Positions 18,262 through 25,462 of a DNA stretch of 64,000 nucleotides are shown here, in pieces. Where the stretch lies: NCBI GenBank assembly GCA_005882135.1, contig VBDR01000031.1, forward strand, positions 1 to 64,000, written 5' to 3'. Under the pieces are notes generated by a model. It was given only the letters and a program-made list of their open reading frames with translations, was not told where the DNA came from and ran no database searches. The position numbers and the translations under genes are program-made. Positions within the stretch are counted from its first letter, which is position 1. Each line of letters starts with the position of its first letter. The DNA is from Chloroflexota bacterium (lineage in GTDB: Bacteria > Chloroflexota > Dormibacteria > Dormibacterales > Dormibacteraceae).

Positions 18262-20595
18262 TCATTCGACAAGAATGGCCTCCACCAGGGCGGTGTTGAT
18301 CCCGTAGTCACCGCCCACCGCGGTGCCCGCGCCGGCCGCCGCCGCGACTGAAAGGGTCCCGCAGGAGATCGTCCCGTCGATCGTGCTGCTGCCGTTCACG
18401 GTGTCCGTGCAGGTGCCCGGCCAGTACACCGAGCCGAGCATCCAGTGCCTGGCCGAGGTGCCCTGGATCGCGATCTGGCCCGTGTTGCTGGCCGGCGCCC
18501 AGACCAGGAGGTTCCAGCAAGCCCGGTCGCCGACTGGGCACCAGCTCGAACCCGGGCAGCTGGCGTCCCCGCTCGGGGCCTGGGCGCAGGGAGCCGCAAA
18601 CCACGTATAGCCGCCGCCCGCCGAGTCGGCGGCCAAGTTGGGCGGGCAGGCGGAGATCGAGCATGGCGTCGACCCGAACTGGCAGGTCGCAGCGGCGCAC
18701 GAAGCCCCACCGCCAGGCGCGCACGTGCCGGTGGAGAAGCCGGCCTGGTTGACGAACTCCAGGGTGGTGTCGCGCGCCAGCAGCTCGCCGCCGTTGAGGC
18801 AGATCCCGCCGCCGCCCGCGAAACCCGAGCCGTTGAAGAAGTAAAAGCCGGGATCGAGCACGGCGCCCCCGCCGCCACCCGCGGGCTTGAAGGTCGCGAT
18901 CGCGTTTGCCCAGAGTGAGGCAACGCCCGCGGTGAGAGTCTCGGACGCGACCCCGGTCGGCAGGTCGAGGCGGTACTCGGAGCTGTAGCCGTTCGCGATG
19001 TCGGTCACGGCGCCGGTCCAGCCCGCGCCGCGCGAGAAGGTCTGTCCTGGCAGGTTCTGAAAGCCATCGATCGTGATCACAAGCTCGCCGGTCTGGGTTA
19101 GAGCGCCGCCGGTCGAGACCGTGGTGGTCGTGGTCGGCACGGCAACGGCTTGCGATCCTGACTGGTCGAGCGGGGAAGCCACGGCGACTCCGGTCCACTC
19201 GCTCAGCTGGGCGTTTCCGTTGACGGTCGCCGGGTTCATGGTGAGAGTGACGCTGTTGATCCCGCCCGGGTTGTTCGGGTAGTACCAGATCTCGCTCCGG
19301 CCCTCGCCGACTTGGTTGGCCTCGCTGGCCGAAACCCAGCCGGCGGTGGCGGCGAACTTGTTGGGGGTCGTCTCCGCGGAGACGGTGGCCACGAGCAGGG
19401 TACCCGCCTGGCTCGCGGCCGGCATGGTCGCCGTTATGAAGTGGCGCTGGCGGGCGCTCTCCGCACCGATCTGCCTCGCAGAGATGCCGCCTGCCATGGT
19501 GCTGAGGTTCAGGTACCCGTAGCAGCTCGGCTTGAAGTGATAGAAGCCGCTGGCGTCGGCGCTCGCCGGTGAGGGCCCGAGGCCGGTGCCCACGACGGTG
19601 CCACCCGCGGTGATGTTCGGGTAGACGCCGGCAGCGTTGCATGCGGCGCCGAGGGGGCCGCCGGCGTTGTTGCGCAGGGTGGCGATCGCGGCCGGGTCGG
19701 TGTTGGGCTCAGGCGGCAGGGCGGTGGACACCGGGGCCACGGGTTGCGGGCCGGTGCCTGCCGCGCATGGGTTGGCGTTGATCGCGGCGTTGCCTGCCGA
19801 CAGGAACGCGCTCGTGCCGCTTGCGCCGCAGGTGGTCGCGTTGTGTCCCGACACCTCGTATCCGTCTGCGCACACCGAGTTGGTCGAGCCGGTGTTTGCT
19901 CCGGCGACGCAAAGGCCGCCGCCGCCGACCCACGACTGGCCGTTCGCATAAACGGATGTGTCGCCCAGGTCCGAGTAGGTGCTCGAGGCCGCGTCGAGGC
20001 GCTGATGCGCGTAGATCGCGCATCCACCACTGAGCGTGATGGCGTTCGCGGCGACGACGCTGCCCCCGACGTTGAACTGACCGCCCGTGCACGCCAGCGA
20101 CGTGGCGGACACCGCCGGCATGTCACCGTTCAGCTGCTGGGCGACGGCCCGCCGGGTCACGTTCGTGTTCGACGCCCCCATGTAGCTGCCGAAGGAGATG
20201 GGCAGCGAGACGGTGAGGATGACCTCGACCTGTTGCTGGTGGCCGCGATACGGGTAGTGGATGGTCTCGCTCAGGCCGCCGGCGAACGTGTCGGTGCCGG
20301 CGTAACCGCCTGAGCACGTCCCCGCGCCGATGGTCAGCGCGCCTGTTCGCGTGCGCTGCGTGGCCACGAAGTTATCGGCCTCGGTGATGACGGTGCTCGC
20401 CGAGCCCGCGGTACAGCCGACGCCGATCTTGAGCGCGGCGTCGAGGGCCGCCTGGTCCGCGAGCTGCTGCGACTGGTTGCGCTGCCACTCCACCGAGCCC
20501 GTGAGCAGGATCAGTGCAGCTGAGCCGATCAGTGCGATCAGCCATACGGCGACGATCACCATCACCTGCCCTGACTGCTTCTTCGCCGCGTGCAT
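18262..20595 (-). CDS. TadG-like, large cysteine-rich exported pilus protein
   Basis: The start at ATG 20595 shares one base with the preceding gene's stop (TGATG). The first about 100 residues are the TadG-type N-terminal domain: MHAAKKQSGQVMVIVAVWL then a span, then LADQAALDAALKIGVGC. The remaining about 670 residues are exported, Gly/Ser/Thr/Ala-rich, and contain about 22 cysteines. They include a possible inserted beta domain (roughly ISARQIGAE to ANAIATFKPA) and glycine runs. No von Willebrand A metal site (DxSxS), usual in TadG, was found. It may be a minor pilin or tip adhesin. Any disulfides would need an extracytoplasmic oxidase, which is not seen here. Confidence 0.7.
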   Translation of the reverse strand: MHAAKKQSGQVMVIVAVWLIALIGSAALILLTGSVEWQRNQSQQLADQAALDAALKIGVGCTAGSASTVITEADNFVATQRTRTGALTIGAGTCSGGYAGTDTFAGGLSETIHYPYRGHQQQVEVILTVSLPISFGSYMGASNTNVTRRAVAQQLNGDMPAVSATSLACTGGQFNVGGSVVAANAITLSGGCAIYAHQRLDAASSTYSDLGDTSVYANGQSWVGGGGLCVAGANTGSTNSVCADGYEVSGHNATTCGASGTSAFLSAGNAAINANPCAAGTGPQPVAPVSTALPPEPNTDPAAIATLRNNAGGPLGAACNAAGVYPNITAGGTVVGTGLGPSPASADASGFYHFKPSCYGYLNLSTMAGGISARQIGAESARQRHFITATMPAASQAGTLLVATVSAETTPNKFAATAGWVSASEANQVGEGRSEIWYYPNNPGGINSVTLTMNPATVNGNAQLSEWTGVAVASPLDQSGSQAVAVPTTTTTVSTGGALTQTGELVITIDGFQNLPGQTFSRGAGWTGAVTDIANGYSSEYRLDLPTGVASETLTAGVASLWANAIATFKPAGGGGGAVLDPGFYFFNGSGFAGGGGICLNGGELLARDTTLEFVNQAGFSTGTCAPGGGASCAAATCQFGSTPCSISACPPNLAADSAGGGYTWFAAPCAQAPSGDASCPGSSWCPVGDRACWNLLVWAPASNTGQIAIQGTSARHWMLGSVYWPGTCTDTVNGSSTIDGTISCGTLSVAAAAGAGTAVGGDYGINTALVEAILVE

Positions 20596-21212
20596 CAGAA
20601 CTCCAGCCGTTCGACCGACTGCGAATCGAAGGTGATCGTGCTCGGGATGCCCAGGAACGTGTTGAGCACCGGCTTCCAGCGCAGCTTCAGGTCGACGACG
20701 ACGAGCTGATGCCCGGAGGTGCGGACCGCCGCGCCGTTGACGCCGGCGCATGTGGGACAGCTCCAACGGGGGTTCGGGTTGCCGCCGGTCGAATCCAGCT
20801 CGTAGACGAAGACGTAGACGGTGCTCGGGTTGATGACCCCGGTCAGGTTGATCGTCCCCGGCTGCAGCGGGTTGACGTTGGCGACGTACGTGCCGTATGC
20901 GGGCGCGCTGTTGATCGCGGATGAGTCCTGGTACACGACCGACATGCCCAGCGCGTCCAGCTGGTGCGCGCCGTTGGTCAGCGGGCCGAGCGAACACGGC
21001 GCGGCCAGGCTGGTGCAGGTTGGCGGGAGCGTGTTGGAGCCGCTGTAGTACTCGAGCACGGACTGCCGCGCCATATCGCGCGAAGCGCCCTGCAGCATCG
21101 TGTAGATCAGCAGGCCGCGGCCGAGATCGACGGTGGCTCCGATCAGGAGCAGGAGAACAGGTGCGATGAGCGCGAATTCGAGTAGAGCCTGACCGAGTTG
21201 CCGTTGCCTCAC
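20595..21212 (-). CDS. TadE-like pseudopilin, second copy
   Basis: The GTG at 21212 overlaps the upstream tadE-like stop by GTGA and gives MRQRQLGQALLEFALIAPVL, the TadE prepilin-like signature (G-Q-A-L-x-E-F-A followed by a hydrophobic stretch). Longer in-frame extensions to 21497 are non-homologous. The 205-residue product is a pseudopilin-like minor subunit probably cleaved by a TadV/CpaA-type peptidase at the Gly before QALLEF. The prepilin peptidase at 41657 is a candidate. The C-terminal domain includes a CPTC pair. Confidence 0.85.
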   Translation of the reverse strand: MRQRQLGQALLEFALIAPVLLLLIGATVDLGRGLLIYTMLQGASRDMARQSVLEYYSGSNTLPPTCTSLAAPCSLGPLTNGAHQLDALGMSVVYQDSSAINSAPAYGTYVANVNPLQPGTINLTGVINPSTVYVFVYELDSTGGNPNPRWSCPTCAGVNGAAVRTSGHQLVVVDLKLRWKPVLNTFLGIPSTITFDSQSVERLEF

Positions 21213-21763
21213 CAGGCGGTCGTGGCGCGGCTCGACCCCTGGATCGTGATCCCGCCGCCGAGGATGTTCAGGTCGCTGAATCCGTAATAGACGTAGACGT
21301 CGACCTCTGACTGATAGAGCGTGGGTATGGAGCCTGTGCAGTTGACGCTGGATCCGCAGTACACGACGACCACGGCCTGTCCCGCGACCGGTTTTGTGTA
21401 ATCGGTGCCGGCGACAAAGGGCGGCGCGTGGTTGACCTGGGTCGGGCAGCTGACGTTGGAGGTCATCGCGGCGAGGTCGGCGGTGGCCAGGCTGCACATC
21501 GCTGCCAGCCCCGGACCGTTGGTCGTCGCCGTCTTGCCGGCTACATGGCGCGCGGCGTCGCGGGCCGCGTCCGAGGTCGCCACCGCGAACGAGTAACCGC
21601 GGCCCATCTCCAACACTCCCGCGACGAGCACGATGAGGATCGGCAAGGCGAGTGCGAACTCGACCAGGGCCTGGCCTCTTCCCCGTCCTTTTCGGGGCCC
21701 CCGGCCTAGCCGGAGGATCCCCCGGAGGCGGGGGATGGAGCGGCGATGACGGTGTTCATACAT
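21209..21763 (-). CDS. TadE-like pseudopilin, first copy
   Basis: The 184-residue protein has a basic leader of about 28 residues, then GRGQALVEFALALPILIVLV, the TadE processing site and hydrophobic helix, followed by GRGYSFAVATSDAARDAARH. TadE-like subunits are minor pilins of the Tad system. The start overlaps the end of the CpaE-like gene by eight bases, consistent with one operon. The C-terminal half is beta-rich with four cysteines. Confidence 0.87.
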   Translation of the reverse strand: MYEHRHRRSIPRLRGILRLGRGPRKGRGRGQALVEFALALPILIVLVAGVLEMGRGYSFAVATSDAARDAARHVAGKTATTNGPGLAAMCSLATADLAAMTSNVSCPTQVNHAPPFVAGTDYTKPVAGQAVVVVYCGSSVNCTGSIPTLYQSEVDVYVYYGFSDLNILGGGITIQGSSRATTAW

Positions 21764-23057
21764 CGAGCTGCAGGCTGCTCAGGATCACGCGCGAGATGTC
21801 AGCCGCCCCGCGCGACACCATCGACGACGGGTCGTGTTGCAGCACGAGTCCACCGGCGAGGGTTGAATCCTCGGGACGGGAGTCGTCGAACCCGACGACC
21901 ACAGCCATCTTGCGACCGAGGATCGACTCCACAGCGGCGCGATCCAGGGGTGGATGCGGAGAGCGCAGGTTGAGCACCATCTCCATGCGGTTGTCGGGCA
22001 CGTTCATGATGTCGCGAAAGATCGCGAGCGACCGGCGCGCGTCGGTCATGGCAGCGATCTCGGGCGGGACGACGATAACCAGGCACTCCGCGCGCTCGAT
22101 CACCGCCAGCGCCGCCTCCGCGAGCGAGGTGCCGAGGTCCACAACGATGACTTTCTGCCATGCGACCACCACGTCAAGAACGCGGCCGACCCGCTCCCCG
22201 GTCAGGGTGTCGACCTCTTCGGGGCGCAGCGTGCCCGGAAGAACGCCCAAGCCGGTCTTGTGGTTGACGATGTTGCCGCGGAGCACGGACTCGAAATCGA
22301 CCTGAGCCGCCTTGGTCGCGCTGGCGACGGATCCGGTGGCGATGAGGTCGGCGAAAAGGGCCGCATGGCCGAACGGCGCCGCCAGGTCGATCAACAACAC
22401 CTGGCGCGGGTATTTCCGCGCCAGCGCGGCGGCCGTGTTGATGGCCAGGGTCGTCGTGCCGGCGCCGCCCTTGGCCGAAAAAAAGGCGACGATCGGCGCC
22501 GCGGTCCGCGAGCTGGTCTGCGCCTCGACCGCCGCAGCGGCGGACAGCTCCTGCTCCCAGAGCTTGTCGAGGGTGACCGCGATCTTCTCGACCTCGCGGC
22601 CAAGGCCCTCGAGCAGCCCATCGCGGTCGAGGGTCAGGAGCACGGCGTCGGTCAGCCCGTAGATGCTGGTCACGTAGCGGTCGCCGGTGCGGGGGGCGGG
22701 GAGGATGACCATGTCGCCGGGAGCGGGCCGGCGGGTCAGCAGGACCTTGCCGTTGGCGTCCGTGATCGACTCCTCGACCTGCCCCGAAGCAAGGAAGACG
22801 ACGACGTCGCCGCCCTGGCCGCCCAGGCGCAGGGTGTCCCGGGCGGCCAGGCCCACCGAGCGCATCCTCCGGGCAACCGCCCGCAGGATGCCGTCGTCCA
22901 GCTCTGAGAAAACGGCTGAAATTTCCAGGATGCGCATCCGCATCTGCAATACGGACGGCGCCTGGTCTCCGGCCGGCCCGCTTCCGGTAGCGGCCACCTG
23001 GTGTGACTCTTCCTCCCGCGCCCGCTGTAAGGTTTCAGGAACCTCACGGGCGTTCAA
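21756..23057 (-). CDS. CpaE-like ATPase with N-terminal cyclic-nucleotide-binding-like domain
   Basis: The C-terminal about 250 residues are a MinD/CpaE-type P-loop ATPase with deviant Walker A AFFSAKGGAGTTTLAINTA, switch region LLIDLAAPFGHAALFADL and VIVVDLGTSLAEAALAVIER. TadZ/CpaE proteins position Tad machinery at the pole. The usual N-terminal receiver is replaced by a Crp-like cyclic-nucleotide-binding fold (FSELDDGILRAVARRM, DVVVFLASGQVEESITD, RRPAPGDMVILPAPR). I place the start at TTG 23057, nine bases after a TACAGT -10. An upstream ATG at 23102 would overlap the divergent HEAT gene. It heads the minus-strand Tad arm. Confidence 0.85.
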   Translation of the reverse strand: MNAREVPETLQRAREEESHQVAATGSGPAGDQAPSVLQMRMRILEISAVFSELDDGILRAVARRMRSVGLAARDTLRLGGQGGDVVVFLASGQVEESITDANGKVLLTRRPAPGDMVILPAPRTGDRYVTSIYGLTDAVLLTLDRDGLLEGLGREVEKIAVTLDKLWEQELSAAAAVEAQTSSRTAAPIVAFFSAKGGAGTTTLAINTAAALARKYPRQVLLIDLAAPFGHAALFADLIATGSVASATKAAQVDFESVLRGNIVNHKTGLGVLPGTLRPEEVDTLTGERVGRVLDVVVAWQKVIVVDLGTSLAEAALAVIERAECLVIVVPPEIAAMTDARRSLAIFRDIMNVPDNRMEMVLNLRSPHPPLDRAAVESILGRKMAVVVGFDDSRPEDSTLAGGLVLQHDPSSMVSRGAADISRVILSSLQLDV

Positions 23058-23065
23058 AACGCCGA

Positions 23066-23072
23066 TACTGTA
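23066..23072. promoter_or_regulatory. Overlapping divergent -10 elements
   Basis: The bases TACTGTA read TACTGT on the plus strand (16 bases before the HEAT-gene ATG 23088) and TACAGT on the minus strand (nine bases before the cpaE-like TTG 23057). One site would thus set both arms of the Tad locus and make them mutually exclusive or co-regulated. No -35 was identified. Confidence 0.5.
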
Positions 23073-23087
23073 GCAACGTCCCCCCAG

Positions 23088-23930
23088 ATGGACTCTCCGC
23101 ATCGCAGCAATGGCTCAAATCCACGGCCGGCGACCCAGGCTCCAGCCCGAGGCGCCGGCAGGTCTCGAGTGGCCGGTCGCGTTGACCGGGTGCTTAACAC
23201 TGCGCTTGCCGGCGAGCGGGCGGCGGTCCTCAACGCCTCCTCCAGCGAGCTCCTGGCCGAGCCGGTCGCGGTGGCGAGCCTGTTCGAAGCCGCCCTGGAC
23301 CGGCCGGGCGTCGGCGTGGTCGGGCACTGGATGGTCCATGAGCTGCTCCGCAACTCGAAGCTCTACGACGAGCTGATCAACTCGCTGGCCAGCCCGAATC
23401 CCCAAACGCGGGCTGCCGCCGCCAGAATCTGCGGCGCCGCCCGGATGACCGACTCGATCGTGTGGATCTCCGACCTTCTGGAAGACGCCGAACCCCGGGT
23501 TCGGGAGGCCGCGGTCCGCTCGCTGTCGAGGCTCGGCGGCCGGCGGGCGGTCGACCAGCTCATGGCAGCGGCTGACCGGATCCCGGTCTACCGCCTGGCC
23601 ATCGCGCTCTCCCGCGCGGCCTCCGACGTCGACATCGAGGCGCTCATGCGCCAGCCGGCAAGCGAGCGGGCGGCTGTCGCGACCGTGCTCGCGTGCGGCC
23701 TGCGCCGGGATGTGCTCCGTGTCTCGCCCCTGCTCGGCATCGCCCACGACCGGAGGTGGCCGAGGCCGGTGCGCCTGGCCGCCTGCAAGGCGCTGGCCAC
23801 GATCGCCGACAGCTCGGCCGCGGACGGGCTGCACCGCCTGGCCGAGTCCGATCCCGACCCGGTCGTGAAGAAGGCGGCGGAGCGGGCGCATCGCCGGCTC
23901 CTGCGGCGAGCGGTGGGCAAACCCCGATGA
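23088..23930 (+). CDS. HEAT-repeat protein linked to TadA
   Basis: The 280-residue protein has a Ser/Pro/Arg-rich start and then tandem alpha-helical HEAT/PBS-lyase-like repeats, for example NPQTRAAAARICGAARM, EPRVREAAVRSLSRLGG, RPVRLAACKALATIADS and DPVVKKAAERAHRRLLR. Such solenoids are protein-binding scaffolds. It has no signal peptide or enzyme motif. Its stop overlaps the tadA start (ATGA), so it is translationally coupled to the pilus ATPase and likely acts with it. It is not a standard Tad component that I recognise. The start at ATG 23088 is inferred from position. Confidence 0.75.
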   Translation: MDSPHRSNGSNPRPATQAPARGAGRSRVAGRVDRVLNTALAGERAAVLNASSSELLAEPVAVASLFEAALDRPGVGVVGHWMVHELLRNSKLYDELINSLASPNPQTRAAAARICGAARMTDSIVWISDLLEDAEPRVREAAVRSLSRLGGRRAVDQLMAAADRIPVYRLAIALSRAASDVDIEALMRQPASERAAVATVLACGLRRDVLRVSPLLGIAHDRRWPRPVRLAACKALATIADSSAADGLHRLAESDPDPVVKKAAERAHRRLLRRAVGKPR

Positions 23931-25462
23931 AGCTCTCCGAGCGTTTCGACCGTCGCTACCAGCAGACGCCGGCCACAGCCCCGCCAATCCCCGGCACGGA
24001 ACCCCAGACCCCGGTGACCGGATCCCAGACCCCGGCGACCGGACCCCAGACACCGATCGATGGTGTACCAAGCATCGCGCCCGTCGAGCGCCGTGCCGTG
24101 TCCCGCGACGGCACGACGGTCGCCCAGCCGGCGGTCGAAACTCTGCGCACCGATGCACCCGGGGTCCTCAGCCCGGCGCTCGCCGCCGCCAAGGCGGAAA
24201 TCCACGCCGAGCTGCTGAGACGGCACGCGGCCGCGATCGACATCACCAACCGGGCGGGGATCCGGCGCCTGCTCATGCAGCTGACCGAAGATCACTTCCG
24301 CGCCAAGCCGCCCGCTGCGCTCGTGACCGCGGCGGATCGCGAACACCTCGTCGAGATCCTCTTCGACGAGGTGATTGGCCTCGGTCCGCTCGAAGCACCG
24401 CTGCGCGACCCCGATATCACCGAGATCATGGTCAATCGACCGGAGCAGATCTTCGTCGAGCGTCGCGGCCGGATCGAGCTGACCAACCTTGCATTCGAAG
24501 ATGAGGCCAGCCTCCGCCGCGTTATCGACCGCATCGTCTCCACGATCGGCCGCCGTGTCGACGAATCAGAGCCGATGTGCGACGCGCGGCTGAAGGACGG
24601 CTCTCGCGTCAACGTGGTCATCCCGCCGGTCGCGATCTACGGGCCGTGTCTGACGATCCGCAAGTTCGGCCGTGAGGTGCTGACGCCGGAGCGCATCGTG
24701 GCGACAGGTGGCTCGAGCGAAGCCATCCTCGAGTTCCTGGACGCCGCCGTCAAGACGAGGCTGAACATCATGGTGTCGGGCGGCACCGGCTCCGGCAAGA
24801 CGACGCTGCTCAATGTACTGTCGGGTTTCATCCCAGGCGACGAGCGCATCGTCACCTGCGAGGACGCAGCCGAGCTCCGCCTGCGACAGGTGCACGTGAT
24901 CAGTCTCGAATCGAAACCGGCCAACGTCGAGGGGCGAGGCCAGATCATGATCCGTGACCTGGTGCGCAACTCGCTGCGCATGCGGCCGGACAGGATCATC
25001 GTGGGCGAAGTTCGCGGCGGCGAGGCCCTCGACATGCTCCAGGCGATGAACACCGGCCACGACGGATCAATGAGCACGCTTCACGCCAACAATCCACGCG
25101 ACGCGATCACGCGGCTCGAGACGCTCGTCCTGCTCGCGGGAGTTGAGCTGCCGTCGCGCGCGATCCGAGGCCAGATAGCGTCGGCGATCAACATCGTCGT
25201 CCAGACGGAAAGGCTGCGCGGCGGAGGCCGCAAGATCGTCAGCGTGGCGGAGGTGCTTGGCATGGTCGACGGCGAGATCGCGATGCAGGAGCTGTTCGCG
25301 TTTCGCCAGGTTGCGGTCACACCGGAGGGTCGCGCGGTCGGGTATCACAGCGCGACCGGGACGCGCTCGAACTTCCAGGCGCACTTCCAGACCAACGGCG
25401 TGGAGCTCCCGACGTCGATGTTCACTCCGGCGAACCAGCCACCGATGGAGCAGCTCTACTGA
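23927..25462 (+). CDS. tadA: Tad pilus assembly ATPase TadA/CpaF
   Basis: This secretion ATPase drives Flp pilus assembly. The start at ATG 23927 (ATGA overlap) gives 511 residues. A Pro/Thr-rich N-terminal about 80 residues contains PQTPVTG-type repeats, followed by the CpaF N-domain (HAELLRRHAAAIDITN). The ATPase has DITEIMVNRPEQIFVERRG, Walker A SGGTGSGKTTLLN near residue 285, the Asp box TCEDAAELRL, Walker B IIVGEVRGGEALDML near 357, and the His box HDGSMSTLHANN. It is the only Tad gene of the core set on the plus strand. Confidence 0.95.
   Translation: MKLSERFDRRYQQTPATAPPIPGTEPQTPVTGSQTPATGPQTPIDGVPSIAPVERRAVSRDGTTVAQPAVETLRTDAPGVLSPALAAAKAEIHAELLRRHAAAIDITNRAGIRRLLMQLTEDHFRAKPPAALVTAADREHLVEILFDEVIGLGPLEAPLRDPDITEIMVNRPEQIFVERRGRIELTNLAFEDEASLRRVIDRIVSTIGRRVDESEPMCDARLKDGSRVNVVIPPVAIYGPCLTIRKFGREVLTPERIVATGGSSEAILEFLDAAVKTRLNIMVSGGTGSGKTTLLNVLSGFIPGDERIVTCEDAAELRLRQVHVISLESKPANVEGRGQIMIRDLVRNSLRMRPDRIIVGEVRGGEALDMLQAMNTGHDGSMSTLHANNPRDAITRLETLVLLAGVELPSRAIRGQIASAINIVVQTERLRGGGRKIVSVAEVLGMVDGEIAMQELFAFRQVAVTPEGRAVGYHSATGTRSNFQAHFQTNGVELPTSMFTPANQPPMEQLY
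24002..24055 (+). repeat. 21-bp tandem repeat inside tadA
   Basis: Two full units and one partial unit of about CCCCAGACCCCGGTGACCGG plus one base (24002-24022, 24023-24043, 24044-24055) encode PQTPVTG, SQTPATG and PQTP. The repeat expands the disordered N-terminal linker and may vary in copy number. Confidence 0.8.

Noticed and set aside
24002-24055. CRISPR-like direct repeat in tadA
   Set aside because: It is a coding 21-bp tandem repeat making a Pro/Thr linker, with no spacers.
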